Assembly: GCF_015057185.1 (NCBI RefSeq)
Contig: NZ_SVEV01000017.1
Coordinates: 1-64,000 of the forward strand
Direction of reading: 5' to 3'
Source of the DNA: Pseudobutyrivibrio sp.
GTDB taxonomy: Bacteria > Bacillota > Clostridia > Lachnospirales > Lachnospiraceae
Length of the DNA stretch: 64,000 bases
Positions 52,849 to 62,989 of the stretch are shown here, piece after piece. The notes beneath the pieces are model-generated. The model was given only the letters and a program-made list of their open reading frames with translations, ran no database searches and was not told where the DNA came from. Positions within the stretch are counted from its first letter, which is position 1; every line of letters starts with the position of its first letter. Both the position numbers and the translations under genes were made by a program.

Positions 52849-54414
52849 ATGGATTTGAAAGAAAGCTATCTACTTGGCATAGACCTAGGCACAACTAATG
52901 TCAAGGGAAACATAATGAATGGTGAAGGTAAGCTAATTGCAACAGCTTCAAGAAGTCTTGGAAAAATATTTCCTGGGCAAAATATGATTGAACAGGATCC
53001 CGAGAGATGGTGGAACAGTACCATTTCTATCCTAAAGTACATGACAGCGCTCGCTGGGGACGAGGTTGTCTCTAAAATAAAAGGAATATCCATCAGCTCT
53101 CAGTGCCCAACATTTTTACCACTTGATGAAAATGGCGTACCTGTACACAACGCTATCATATACGCTGATGGTCGTGCCGTAGCAGAAACTGATGAAATAA
53201 CAGAAAAATTAGGCTTTGAAAAATTTGTAAACATTGTAGGTGGACAGCCAAGCGTTGCCTTTTTACCAGGCAAATTCCTTTGGTTCAAGCGAAATCTTCC
53301 AGATGAATTCGAAAGAACAGCCACAATCATGCAGGCCAACAGCTACCTGAACTACAAGCTCACAGGTGAACTTACAATAGACATAGACACTGCATCCCGC
53401 ACTCAGCTAATGAATTTAAGCACCCTTAAATGGTCCAAGGAAATTGGTGATGCCATTGGCGTAGACCTAGACTCATTAATGCCACCAGTAAAGAAATGCA
53501 CTGACATTATCGGAACAGTTACAAAGGCTGCCGCTGAACAAACTGGATTAGCAGAAGGCACACCTGTAGTGGCAGGCTGCTCTGATGCCATGGCCTCTAT
53601 GTATGCCATCGGACTTTCAAAGCTAGGGGATGCTGGTGAAAGTGCCGGCACCTCATCTTTAATATTTGCCAGTGCACCAAGGGCTAGCGCCAGCGACGTT
53701 CCTGTGGTCACACGCCCTGTGGGTCTGGAAACTATGCCATTCGTCTATGACGGCCCTATCGGAACCACCGGTGCCGCCCTCAGGTGGTACGTTGAACAAA
53801 TGGGTGAAGCCGATATTGCCAGCTCCATTGAAGCCGGCAAAAACATTTACGACTACATGAACAAGGTAGCCCTTACCATAAACCCTGGCTCAGATGGACT
53901 ATACTTCTTTCCATACATGGCTGGCGGTGAGCGTGCACCAATTTGGAACTCTCATGCCAGAGGCATGTTTATAGGACTAAACCTCACAACCGACAGAGCC
54001 CACATCATCCGCTCAATATTCGAAGGCACTGCATTCGCCCTTCGCCACGTTATGGATGCCATCAAGGACGCTGGCGGCGTAGCCGAAAACCTTCGCATCA
54101 CCGGAGGCGGCTCAAAATCAATGACCTGGAACAAAATAAAGGCATCCATGCTCCACATGCCGGTCTACGTACTAGACGACATCTCTGGAGACGTACCTTT
54201 CGGCGACATCCTTCTCGCCGGACACGCCGTAGGCATCTACCCAGACCTATCAGAAGCCGTAACCAAAATGGTCAAAATCAAAGAAGTCGTAGAGCCTATC
54301 CCAGAATGGGAAGCTGCCTACGACAAGCTCTACCCTTACTACGTGGAAATGTACAAGCACTTAGATGCCGATTTGAAGGGACTCCAAAGCACCGTTACCT
54401 CACTCTGCTCATAA
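52849..54414 (+). CDS. xylB: FGGY-family carbohydrate kinase (xylulokinase type)
   Basis: 521 residues. ATP-binding start LLGIDLGTTNVKGN, the second phosphate loop ITGGGSKSMTWNKI and GTSSLIFA are family marks; the catalytic Asp should be in SDAMASMYAIG or nearby. It phosphorylates a keto-pentose such as xylulose, consistent with the xylosidases in the window, though another pentulose is possible. The ATG at 52,849 follows GGGAGG; the frame opens at 52,795. The C-terminal part has more C-rich third codon positions than the neighbours. Confidence 0.85.
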   Translation: MDLKESYLLGIDLGTTNVKGNIMNGEGKLIATASRSLGKIFPGQNMIEQDPERWWNSTISILKYMTALAGDEVVSKIKGISISSQCPTFLPLDENGVPVHNAIIYADGRAVAETDEITEKLGFEKFVNIVGGQPSVAFLPGKFLWFKRNLPDEFERTATIMQANSYLNYKLTGELTIDIDTASRTQLMNLSTLKWSKEIGDAIGVDLDSLMPPVKKCTDIIGTVTKAAAEQTGLAEGTPVVAGCSDAMASMYAIGLSKLGDAGESAGTSSLIFASAPRASASDVPVVTRPVGLETMPFVYDGPIGTTGAALRWYVEQMGEADIASSIEAGKNIYDYMNKVALTINPGSDGLYFFPYMAGGERAPIWNSHARGMFIGLNLTTDRAHIIRSIFEGTAFALRHVMDAIKDAGGVAENLRITGGGSKSMTWNKIKASMLHMPVYVLDDISGDVPFGDILLAGHAVGIYPDLSEAVTKMVKIKEVVEPIPEWEAAYDKLYPYYVEMYKHLDADLKGLQSTVTSLCS

Positions 54415-54468
54415 GCCTGTACTACCCACAGTGCCCTTTGACACCCCAGAGATATTTTATAAGTAAAA

Positions 54469-54488
54469 TGGCGGAGAAATCTCCGCCA
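54469..54488. terminator. Terminator between convergent genes
   Basis: TGGCGGAGA/TCTCCGCCA, perfect 9-bp stem with two central bases and short T-runs on both sides, 54 bp after the FGGY kinase stop. Confidence 0.75.
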
Positions 54489-54516
54489 AATGTTTTATCT
54501 ATATACAATTCAATAT

Positions 54517-55944
54517 CTAAGCAAGGTTGAATTTATCAGGATAAGCGTCGGTATTTGGAATAGAAACATAGCCTGAACTTGTAAGCATATTAAGATGCCA
54601 GTCTGGCATGGCTATCATTGGCTCTGCATAGAAATCTTCTATATACCATTTTCCCTCTATTTTTACAAATCGATGAACGTATTTGTTTACAAATATCATA
54701 TAGTCAACCTGCCCTGGCGAATTTTGCTTTTCTCCCAAGTTAGTGGTGCCACAATCAAACCAAGTGCCTACGACATGATTCTCATCATTATCGAAAGCTA
54801 TTACAGGTGTTGTGGGCGCATGAAATGTATAAAATCTATTCTTATATAATGCTGTCATTCCATTAGTTTTCTCACGAATAGCTTCTATGTTTTCTAAAAC
54901 TGGAGTCTTATTACCAAAACTTCTGATCAGCATTCTCACATTTCCCTGATGGTCAAAATAGCGAGATACATACTCTGGTAACTCCCCTCGTCTACATCCA
55001 TATACCCAACCATTTATTATATTTTCAATTTCCATGGCAGTCTTTATGTTAATTCGACTATCATCCACTTGATCAACAGACCATGGCTCATCACTCTGAC
55101 CGCATTTATCATATCTCAGGTCGTTTCGATATTGGTTGATTGGCAATTCAACAATTGAAGAAATTGTCATTGTAAAAATTTTCCATGCACCATTCTCTTT
55201 AATGTAAGTAGATTCCAAGACACACAATTGTCTGTGGAGCGTCCAATTTGATTTATTTTTATCCTCCGCATCAATTCGGTACATTTGAACAGTAAATATT
55301 CCCCTTGCTGAATTACCATCTTCATTTATTTCAATAATAGGCGCTCCACTTATTCCCAAAAATTTGTAGCAATGATTATTTAACCGTTCACTATTAATTA
55401 TTCTATTTACCTCTTGTCTAATGGCATCTCTACCATGAACGGTTCCATCAGTAACATTTTCAATATTCAAAGTTGCCCCATCCGAAATAGAAAAGAGAAT
55501 ATCTACCCCATGTAGTCTATGTTCAAAAAATTTATTCTGAAGATTTCTAATTGCTAGAATCTCTTCAGAATTACCGTATTTACGAATTGGAATACTCGGA
55601 TAACAACTTTTAATATTTATCTCTCCCTGATAAAACTCTGGCTCCATCTCCTGAATAGTCATCCATGAGACATCTATCATGGAGATTCCTTTGGAATTTT
55701 CAATAAATCTCCCCTCTAACTTTTTTATGATGACTCTTGCGACTGAATCACCTGCTCTACTACGGACTATTTGCCAAGTGAATGTATCACAAGACATTCC
55801 ACCTTCATTCTCTTTTATCCAGTAGGTAGGTGATGCCCACATTGAAAATTCAAAAACGTCAGTATTATTGTATTCTCTAAGGCTACTCTTGTGGGCTAAA
55901 TGTAGATAACGAGCCATCTCATTTTCAAGTTGTATGTAATCCAT
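54517..55944 (-). CDS. Protein with two SnoaL-like domains
   Basis: 475 residues. Two NTF2/SnoaL modules are visible, about residues 140-270 (DGTVHGRDAIRQEVN; GAWKIFTMTIS) and 310-460 (IENIINGWVYGCRRGELPEYV; EGKWYIEDFYAEPM); the first 130 residues may be a third, diverged copy. No signal peptide. Function unknown; relatives include hydratases and isomerases of lipophilic rings. The ATG at 55,944 follows GAGGA, which lies inside the end of the preceding gene, so the genes are coupled. Confidence 0.7.
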   Translation of the reverse strand: MDYIQLENEMARYLHLAHKSSLREYNNTDVFEFSMWASPTYWIKENEGGMSCDTFTWQIVRSRAGDSVARVIIKKLEGRFIENSKGISMIDVSWMTIQEMEPEFYQGEINIKSCYPSIPIRKYGNSEEILAIRNLQNKFFEHRLHGVDILFSISDGATLNIENVTDGTVHGRDAIRQEVNRIINSERLNNHCYKFLGISGAPIIEINEDGNSARGIFTVQMYRIDAEDKNKSNWTLHRQLCVLESTYIKENGAWKIFTMTISSIVELPINQYRNDLRYDKCGQSDEPWSVDQVDDSRINIKTAMEIENIINGWVYGCRRGELPEYVSRYFDHQGNVRMLIRSFGNKTPVLENIEAIREKTNGMTALYKNRFYTFHAPTTPVIAFDNDENHVVGTWFDCGTTNLGEKQNSPGQVDYMIFVNKYVHRFVKIEGKWYIEDFYAEPMIAMPDWHLNMLTSSGYVSIPNTDAYPDKFNLA

Positions 55945-55948
55945 AGAA

Positions 55949-57805
55949 TTAGTCCTCAATCATAAATTCTGGCTTTTTGCCATACTTTCTAATAAGCTCT
56001 TGCAGCTCTGTATCCGAGTCCATAAGTCTCATTCTTGAATTAGACATAATAATCGTACAGCCTTTGCTGCCCTCATATGGAGGCCAACTATCAAAGCCAT
56101 CCCCGTCTGGCTTTCCATGTCGAGCAAAATTCATCCATATTTCTGCCATACTATTTTCCAAATCCTTAGCACCTTTAAAATTACAAACCGGCACCTTGTC
56201 AGTATTATGGAAAATGAAAGGAATCTCTGAACAATGCCATGCATTCTTTCCTCCGTTGTATGGAAATACTGGCGCAAAAATATAAGAATAACATTCACAC
56301 TTGGCTTCCCTTGAAAAAGCATTCATAAAGCTCAATGCTTCTCCCCTAATCATGCTGTCTAAATATAGTAAATCAATTGACTTTCTCTCAGGCCACAACC
56401 GCTTGTATATTGGAAGGATTTGTTCTAGTCCTTCCTTTGAAAACTTCTCCTCAAGCAATTGCTGTACTTTATTATCTAACAATTCATTCTTATCTGGTAT
56501 TTCTTCTCCAAATGAAATCTCTGCATAAGTAGTTCCACATAAAACTGGAATCTCCTTTGCAAAGCTGGAGAATCCTTTTATTCTTGGATCCCCTATGTAA
56601 TAATCATTTGGAATTGGTCTATTTCCAGTACAAGGAATCCCTTTGATTCTGCATTCTTTTTTCGATTCTAAATACACTTTCACCAAATCATGATAATCAG
56701 CTTGAATGAGAGAATTTATATCTCCTCCAAGCTTTTCCATCATAAGTTTGGCTAAAACTTTATTTCCGTTTTTTAAATCCACATCTAACGTATTATCTAT
56801 TGGAAGAACACCACTTTGAATAATCGCCCTATGAAACAGACCTTCTGCTGCTGGGATTTGCATCAGACTGATAATTTTGTCTCCCCCTCCAGACTGTCCA
56901 AATAGAGTTACATTATCTGGATTTCCACCAAAACGTTTTCCATTTTCCCTTATCCATCTCAAAGCTTCGACCAAATCAGTCATTCCATCATTTTCAGTCT
57001 GACTTTTATCTGTCTTTATCGAATTTTCATTTCGATATTCTGATGGAGTTGTTCCTATATATTTAAGGAACAGCTTGTTCATGGCAGATGGGCTGCCAAA
57101 GCCCACATTCAAAGCTATTTCAGTAATAGAATCCCCTGTTGTTTCTAGTAACTCTTTTGCCTTATTAAGTCGCAGTGTCCTGACATAATCTCCAAACTTT
57201 ACACCTGTAGCATCATAGAAGACACGAGATGCTGTAGGTGTCGAAATAAAAAGACTACCTGCTACTTCATCCAGGGAAATGTGCTTTCTATAATTCATAT
57301 GGATGTAGCGAAGCATTTTTGTTCCATAATCATCTAAAGAGTCTTTAGAAATCGGATTTTTTACAACATAATGCTTTAGCAAGTCATCCATCAGCGTATA
57401 ATACGCCCCCATTTCACCAAAACCATCTCTGGAATTACCATCTGCCCTAACAGCCCAAAAGGTCTTGATTAAATCAGCTGTATGAGCCTGTCTATTGTGT
57501 TCAGGAGATTTTCCTTCAAGAGAAAGAAAAATATTTTGCTTTCCACTTTGGGCATGAAGGATTCCTGAATCAATTTTTAGATTTAGGATTACGCTTTCCT
57601 TCTGCCAGTGAAGCCTTGCCGATTCTGATGGATTTAAAAAGAAAAAATCCCCTTTTTCACATCTATGTAGCTGCCCCTGTAAGGTGATAGAAACACTGCC
57701 TCGGACTATATACAGCACAAAATAGTCTTCTCTTGAACTGATAGTATTTCCATTTTCTTTAGTTAAAATTTCTGTTGTATATTCACTGGACATAGATTGT
57801 TTCAC
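55949..57805 (-). CDS. AraC-type regulator fused to the C-terminal part of a type B carboxylesterase
   Basis: About 618 residues. The first 270 form an AraC regulator: cupin (YFVLYIVRGSVSITLQGQ) and double HTH (ISLDEVAGSLFISTPTASRVF; ITEIALNVGFGSPSAMNKLF). Near 57,000 the frame passes without a stop into the NxGLxDQ-like point of a type B carboxylesterase (NDGMTDLVEALRWIREN), with nucleophile GQSGGG and His in WHCSEIPFIFHN. The first 130-150 residues of the esterase, including the oxyanion HGGG, are absent. A gene fusion by deletion is likely. The GTG at 57,805, eight bases after AAGGA, is the best start; ATG 57,793 is possible. Confidence 0.75.
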   Translation of the reverse strand: MKQSMSSEYTTEILTKENGNTISSREDYFVLYIVRGSVSITLQGQLHRCEKGDFFFLNPSESARLHWQKESVILNLKIDSGILHAQSGKQNIFLSLEGKSPEHNRQAHTADLIKTFWAVRADGNSRDGFGEMGAYYTLMDDLLKHYVVKNPISKDSLDDYGTKMLRYIHMNYRKHISLDEVAGSLFISTPTASRVFYDATGVKFGDYVRTLRLNKAKELLETTGDSITEIALNVGFGSPSAMNKLFLKYIGTTPSEYRNENSIKTDKSQTENDGMTDLVEALRWIRENGKRFGGNPDNVTLFGQSGGGDKIISLMQIPAAEGLFHRAIIQSGVLPIDNTLDVDLKNGNKVLAKLMMEKLGGDINSLIQADYHDLVKVYLESKKECRIKGIPCTGNRPIPNDYYIGDPRIKGFSSFAKEIPVLCGTTYAEISFGEEIPDKNELLDNKVQQLLEEKFSKEGLEQILPIYKRLWPERKSIDLLYLDSMIRGEALSFMNAFSREAKCECYSYIFAPVFPYNGGKNAWHCSEIPFIFHNTDKVPVCNFKGAKDLENSMAEIWMNFARHGKPDGDGFDSWPPYEGSKGCTIIMSNSRMRLMDSDTELQELIRKYGKKPEFMIED

Positions 57806-57860
57806 TTTTTTATTCCTTATAGCAAAATAAGTGGCAGAAAGACTCTGCCACTTATAACAT

Positions 57861-60068
57861 TTATTTAAACTGAATTCGGATTTCCTCTTCAAGAGTATCT
57901 CTTGAATTACCACCTACGTATATACGGAATAAGCCATCCTCGCATATGTACTTACCGGCGTTATTATAGAAGCCCATATCGCATTTACGAAGTGAAAGTG
58001 TAAGCTGCTTTTCCTCGCCAGAATTAAGTTCAACTCTTGCATAATTCTTGAGCTCTCTAACTGGACGAACCAGGCTTGCTGTCACATCCTGCATGTAAAG
58101 CTGTGTAACCTCTGTACCAGCCACATTCCCTGTGTTTTTAAGAGTAAATGTAGCCTTTATTTCATCAGCTGTCTCTGTGAGCTTTAAGTCACTATATTCA
58201 AAAGTGGTATAAGATAAACCATATCCAAATGGGAAGCATGGCTCAATAGGTGCATCTAAATATTTAGATGTGAATTTGCTCTTTGAACCTGGACGACCGG
58301 TGTTTGGATGATTGTAATAAAGTGGCTCCTGACCATTTACTGATGAAAATGTGCTTGCGAGCTTTCCTGATGGATTAACTTCACCAAAGATTACCTTTGT
58401 GATAGCATTTCCCATCTGAATTCCAAGATGCCATCCCTCGATAATTGCAGAGAGCTTTTCTGATTCCCATCCAAGGGCAAGAGGTCTACCGTTCATAAGC
58501 ACTGCAACTACCTTCTTACCGGAAGCCACAAGCTTTTTAAGCATTTCCTGCTGGTGTCCTGGAAGTGTAATATCAGCTTTTGATGACGCTTCGCCGCTCA
58601 TACTTGTGTATTCGCCAACTACCGCAATTACGATATCAGAATCTGCATCTATAGCGGCCTTCAATTCTTCAGAATTAAGCTCACCTTCTGGACCACATAC
58701 AGGATAATACTCAAATTTTGCACCTGCGGCCTCAAGTCCTGCCTTGATTGAAACACAATCATCCTTTTCCCATGCAAGTGACCATGCACCAACTACCTCA
58801 TCAGGTCTATCTGCAAGTTCGCCTACAAGAGTTATCTTATTTGCTTTGTTAAGTGGAAGAAGCTTGTCTTCGTTTTTAAGTAATACGATTGATTTTTCAG
58901 CAGCTTCCTGGCAAAGAGCAATATGCTCTACTGGAAGGCTCTCTTTGTATGCTTCGATAGTCGCCTCATCCACATATGGATTTTCAAATAATCCCAGCCA
59001 TACCTTTACACTAAGGATTCTTCTGACTGCATCATCAACCGTTTCCATTGAAACCTTGCCATCCTTTACAGCCTTTGCAATATGGTTGTAGAAGATTCTT
59101 GTGCCCATGTCCATATCTAGGCCAGCATTTAATGCCTGAATTCCAGCATCCACATCATCCTCTGCTATACCATGAGTTACGCATTCACGAATTCCATTTG
59201 CATCACTTACAACAAATCCTTCCAGGCCAAATTCCCCCTTGAGAATGTCTCTTAAAGTGTATGAATTTACTGTACAAGGAACTCCATTCAAGTCATTGAA
59301 GGAAGCCATAGCAGAACATGCCCCCTCTTCCATTGCTGCCTTGAAGGTTGGAAGATATACATTGTAAAGCTGGGTTGTGGACATTGTGGTTGTGTTGTAG
59401 TCACGACCTGCCTCACAGGCTGAGTATGCAACATAATGCTTTGTGCAGGCTGCAACATAGCTGTCTACATTCTCATTGTTGTTTTGAAGTCCCTTGATTT
59501 TTGCTCTAGCAAATCTGCTTGCAAGGAATGGGTCCTCACCTGGGCCTTCAGAAACCCTGCCCCATCTAGAGTCTCTTGCCACATCAAGCATAGGCGCAAA
59601 ATTCCAGTTTATACCGTATGCTCTTGATTCTTTAGCTGCCATCTGCGCAGTGCGCTCCATCAAATCATCATCAAAGCTGCCTGCCTCGGCAATTGCAATT
59701 GGAAATACGCTTCTAAGACCATGGATTACATCAAATCCCATAAGAAGAGGAATACCAAGTCGAGACTCCTCTACTGCAATCTTTTGGAGTTCGTTGGCCT
59801 TAATTGGATCATTTCCCATAAGAGCGCCTACCATGCCAGCTCTAATATCATCTTCATGATAATCTCTTTCTGCGGTAGCCATGATTTTTCCGAATTCCTC
59901 TTGAGAAATTCTGCCATCTGTTAGCATCTCAATTAATTCCTCAAATGGAACATCAAATCCGCCTACAATAGAAGGCGATTCCAAATTGAGCTGGCCAACC
60001 TTTTCCTCAAGTGTCATTTTTTCTAATAATTCATCTATAAATTTTTTCTGTTCAGTTGTTAACTTCAT
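57861..60068 (-). CDS. GH3 beta-glycosidase
   Basis: 735 residues, no signal peptide. The (beta/alpha)8 domain has GFDVIHGLRSVFPI and the nucleophile Asp in FVVSDANGIRECV; the alpha/beta sandwich has VVGEYTSMSGEASSKADI with the probable acid/base Glu; a C-terminal fibronectin-like domain begins after PFGYGLSYTTFEYSDL. It cleaves beta-glucosides or beta-xylosides, perhaps plant glycosides, in the cytoplasm. The ATG at 60,068 follows GGGGG; the frame opens at 60,158. It holds a CGTAAATGCG variant. Confidence 0.9.
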   Translation of the reverse strand: MKLTTEQKKFIDELLEKMTLEEKVGQLNLESPSIVGGFDVPFEELIEMLTDGRISQEEFGKIMATAERDYHEDDIRAGMVGALMGNDPIKANELQKIAVEESRLGIPLLMGFDVIHGLRSVFPIAIAEAGSFDDDLMERTAQMAAKESRAYGINWNFAPMLDVARDSRWGRVSEGPGEDPFLASRFARAKIKGLQNNNENVDSYVAACTKHYVAYSACEAGRDYNTTTMSTTQLYNVYLPTFKAAMEEGACSAMASFNDLNGVPCTVNSYTLRDILKGEFGLEGFVVSDANGIRECVTHGIAEDDVDAGIQALNAGLDMDMGTRIFYNHIAKAVKDGKVSMETVDDAVRRILSVKVWLGLFENPYVDEATIEAYKESLPVEHIALCQEAAEKSIVLLKNEDKLLPLNKANKITLVGELADRPDEVVGAWSLAWEKDDCVSIKAGLEAAGAKFEYYPVCGPEGELNSEELKAAIDADSDIVIAVVGEYTSMSGEASSKADITLPGHQQEMLKKLVASGKKVVAVLMNGRPLALGWESEKLSAIIEGWHLGIQMGNAITKVIFGEVNPSGKLASTFSSVNGQEPLYYNHPNTGRPGSKSKFTSKYLDAPIEPCFPFGYGLSYTTFEYSDLKLTETADEIKATFTLKNTGNVAGTEVTQLYMQDVTASLVRPVRELKNYARVELNSGEEKQLTLSLRKCDMGFYNNAGKYICEDGLFRIYVGGNSRDTLEEEIRIQFK

Positions 60069-60209
60069 TTCAATAACCCCCTGAATTTTCTTACTAAACA
60101 AAGTATAACTTGACCATTTTATGAGCTCAATATTATTATTGTAATATATATAGTACAATTTTAAGATAAGGTAGGACTAAAATACGCTGCGTTCTTTCCA
60201 ATATAAAAA

Positions 60210-60241
60210 GGACTTACAAAGTTATTAAGCTTTGTAAGTCC
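60210..60241 (-). terminator. Terminator of the second multidomain regulator gene
   Basis: GGACTTACAAAG/CTTTGTAAGTCC, a perfect 12-bp stem, then a T-run on the minus strand, 28 bp after the stop at 60,269. Confidence 0.88.
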
Positions 60242-60268
60242 TAAATTATTAAAGGTAAATACATGGAA

Positions 60269-62224
60269 TTATTTTTTTTCTAGTCCTCTACTAATATTAA
60301 TAGATAAATCCTCAACCGATGTCCCATCAAAAACGGATTTTAATTCATGTGGATACCATGCAAGTGCCATAGCCATATAATAGAACCAACCAAGTGTGTG
60401 CATCTCACTTTGAGGCATGAGCATGTACATAACTGTTTTAATATTACGCCTATGTTTACTAGATAGATCCTTTCCAAGATCTACCAGACTGACTACAGTT
60501 TCCCTAATTTCATTACAAATCTGATAGCAGAAAAGGAATCCGTTTGAAAGACTACAGTAATACTGCTCTTCTAAATCAAATGCTTTAAACTGTTTAAGGT
60601 CCAATTCCTGCTTGAGTCTATTTTCTATATAACTTATTGCTGATGTAAGGTTACTTTTGTCTGGGAGCTTATAACACAAATCCTTCCGGAAGTATTCTTC
60701 CATTTGTTTACTTGGCACTTTATATAAATAATGATCTTTTAAGCTTGTCAGGTAAAGATCAATACTTGCCTGATCATTTTCATCTATAAGAGGCGACACT
60801 GTAAGAACTGGAGTGTTGAAGTATTTCTTTAGGGCTTCCATTTTTACTGTGGATAGTATGAGACGGATTTCGTCCTTCTTGATCTGCTCCTTGTCATACA
60901 TGGCGTAAGGACCATCTAATTTGAGGATACCTCCATAGTGGCGGTGGAGCGTCTCCATTAGGTAGTGGGTCATGCTCTCATTGTAATGACTAACCACTGC
61001 AGTTGGTATGCCCTCTCCACGCTTCTTTTTGTATCTAGCTTCCTCGGCAAGCATAATAAATGGCAGTAGGTAGTCCTCTTCTTCTCGTCCTAATGCGATT
61101 TGGCATTTTTCCGACAAACGATTCTTCATGTAATGGGCTATATCACCTAAGAATGGATTCTTTTTGCGAAGCTCATCTCCTAAAACATGGTTCTGTAAAT
61201 GAGGTGCCACGATACCACTTACTAAGGCCTGTACGTGTCTGGTAAGGTCAACGAATAATTTGTCATCCTCTGTAAAATCAATTCCGTATATACGTAGTAA
61301 ATCTGCAAGAAGTTCATTTACTATTTCATGGCAACGTATATCCGTATTGTTTAATACATAGTTTTTAGAATAGGTTTTGAGACATAGGAATACTAGCTGC
61401 TTTTTAATCTGAGAGATATAGCAGTATTCACTTTGGTTCAGCTGTATGCTGTGAGCCTGGGCAAGGCAATCCAAAACCCTTTTAACATCCTCATCAATTT
61501 CCCAGTTGGACTGGCATTCTGTAAGCTCATGACCATTATTTACTCTAAAAAGCATTACCGCAATGCTTAGAGTCAGATATATAAATGCATAATCATCTAA
61601 ATGGGTTTGGGATGCCAAAAATACTGTTCTAATATGATTTTGAATTTCATTTAGCAGGTCTTCTCCAAATTCATCCTGCTTAAGAACAATGCCTTCCTTA
61701 GAATCATAATCCCAATTTTTTGCATAAAAACGAGTGAGCAAATCTCTCTTTTTTTGCTCCTCATCTGCTAATCTGACACAGTTTCCTTTACGCTCAATTT
61801 TAAGATATGGGTGCTGTTCAAAGATGTTTTTGTTAAGGATTTTGATATCCTTTTCCAAGGTTGTATTGCTGACAAACATCTCGTCTTCTAAATCGCCGAT
61901 ATCATACCAATCGTCATGGCGCAAAAGCTTTAGTAATAAAGCTGTCAGTCGGTCTTCCTTTGTTATGTAGTTCTGTTCCTCTGAGAATACTTCAAGCAGA
62001 GTAGCTCTGTCGCCCACCTGAATGGTGTAGCCCTTGCCATGAACGGCAACGACTTGAATGTCGTCACCATTTAAGGCTGAATTTATATGACTTATGTCAC
62101 TTCTGATAGTACGTTCACTAACGCCAATCTGAGTAGATAGTTCCTTGCCTGTAACTATCCCATGCTTGGCGTTTAAAATCGATAATATTTTCTTCTCTCT
62201 AGATGGTATGTTTACCTTGTACAT
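60269..62224 (-). CDS. Multidomain HTH transcriptional regulator (BglG/Mga-like, PRD-type)
   Basis: 651 residues, paralogous to the regulator at 23,105. Winged helix 1: REKKILSILNAKHGI with KELSTQIGVSERTIRSDISHI; second HTH: DIGDLEDEMFVSNTTLEKDI; then helical PRD-like and EII-like regions. Target unknown. It directly follows the response-regulator gene with no gap (62,224/62,225), and may be part of the same signalling cluster as the hybrid kinase. A nearby GH3 gene may be a target. Confidence 0.8.
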   Translation of the reverse strand: MYKVNIPSREKKILSILNAKHGIVTGKELSTQIGVSERTIRSDISHINSALNGDDIQVVAVHGKGYTIQVGDRATLLEVFSEEQNYITKEDRLTALLLKLLRHDDWYDIGDLEDEMFVSNTTLEKDIKILNKNIFEQHPYLKIERKGNCVRLADEEQKKRDLLTRFYAKNWDYDSKEGIVLKQDEFGEDLLNEIQNHIRTVFLASQTHLDDYAFIYLTLSIAVMLFRVNNGHELTECQSNWEIDEDVKRVLDCLAQAHSIQLNQSEYCYISQIKKQLVFLCLKTYSKNYVLNNTDIRCHEIVNELLADLLRIYGIDFTEDDKLFVDLTRHVQALVSGIVAPHLQNHVLGDELRKKNPFLGDIAHYMKNRLSEKCQIALGREEEDYLLPFIMLAEEARYKKKRGEGIPTAVVSHYNESMTHYLMETLHRHYGGILKLDGPYAMYDKEQIKKDEIRLILSTVKMEALKKYFNTPVLTVSPLIDENDQASIDLYLTSLKDHYLYKVPSKQMEEYFRKDLCYKLPDKSNLTSAISYIENRLKQELDLKQFKAFDLEEQYYCSLSNGFLFCYQICNEIRETVVSLVDLGKDLSSKHRRNIKTVMYMLMPQSEMHTLGWFYYMAMALAWYPHELKSVFDGTSVEDLSINISRGLEKK

Positions 62225-62989
62225 TTAAGCCTCATCCTGCTGTATGAAAAATATTTTAATCTTGTTCAAGAACTCATCCTTAGGCATTGTCTTAAGGAAA
62301 TAGCCCTGTGGTTTCAACTCAACAACTGACATTACACTTTCCTTGCTATCATTTCCAGTAAGGAAGATAACAGGAATATCCTTTGTCTCCTCGTCTGCTC
62401 TGAGCATTTCTAGAACCTGAGGTCCCGAGGTAACAGGCATCTCATAGTCCAACAAAATCAAATCTGCTTTATTTTCAGCCAGCCATTTAATAGCACGCAA
62501 ACCAGAGGTAACCATAGAAACCTTGTAATCTGCCACCATCCACTCACGGACTAGACTCATGTAGTTTGGATCATCATCAACGATAAGTATTTTCTTTTTT
62601 AATTCACCAGATGTAATCTGGCTATTGTATTTGTTTACACAAGAAATATAAGCGTCATAGTCCAAAGGTCTTGGCAATTTCTGATAAATCAGATGGCCAG
62701 GGATAACCTCTGCCATACGTTCATTATCAACAGATTCTCCTATGAGAATCATCTTTTTGTCATCATTTTCCAAATTATCAACGAGATAGGTTTTGATATC
62801 GTCAGGAAGGCTCTCGTCCTTTTCCATATAGAAAGTGACAAGGGCAACATCATTCCATACCTCATGGATTTTATTTAAATCCATAGTTGTAAAAACAACA
62901 TCAATGTCTGCATCTGCAAGCTTTTTAAGAAGAACTCTAATGATAAAAGATTCCTTCTCCCCGATAATTAAATTTTTATTCTGTCCCAT
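62225..62989 (-). CDS. Response regulator with pseudo-receiver and receiver domains
   Basis: 254 residues. The C-terminal receiver is canonical: ILIVDDDPNYM, phosphorylation Asp in LILLDYEMP, Thr in IFLTGND and Lys in YFLKTMP. The N-terminal 120 residues look like a second, degenerate receiver without a clear phospho-Asp. There is no DNA-binding output, so it would signal by protein contact. GGAGG precedes the ATG at 62,989. The hybrid-kinase gene lies upstream on the same strand. Confidence 0.85.
   Translation of the reverse strand: MGQNKNLIIGEKESFIIRVLLKKLADADIDVVFTTMDLNKIHEVWNDVALVTFYMEKDESLPDDIKTYLVDNLENDDKKMILIGESVDNERMAEVIPGHLIYQKLPRPLDYDAYISCVNKYNSQITSGELKKKILIVDDDPNYMSLVREWMVADYKVSMVTSGLRAIKWLAENKADLILLDYEMPVTSGPQVLEMLRADEETKDIPVIFLTGNDSKESVMSVVELKPQGYFLKTMPKDEFLNKIKIFFIQQDEA

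Noticed and set aside
53943-54530. A 195-residue plus-strand frame rich in Arg, His and Pro
   Set aside because: It lies inside the FGGY kinase gene in another frame, has no ribosome site and its composition is that of a shadow frame.
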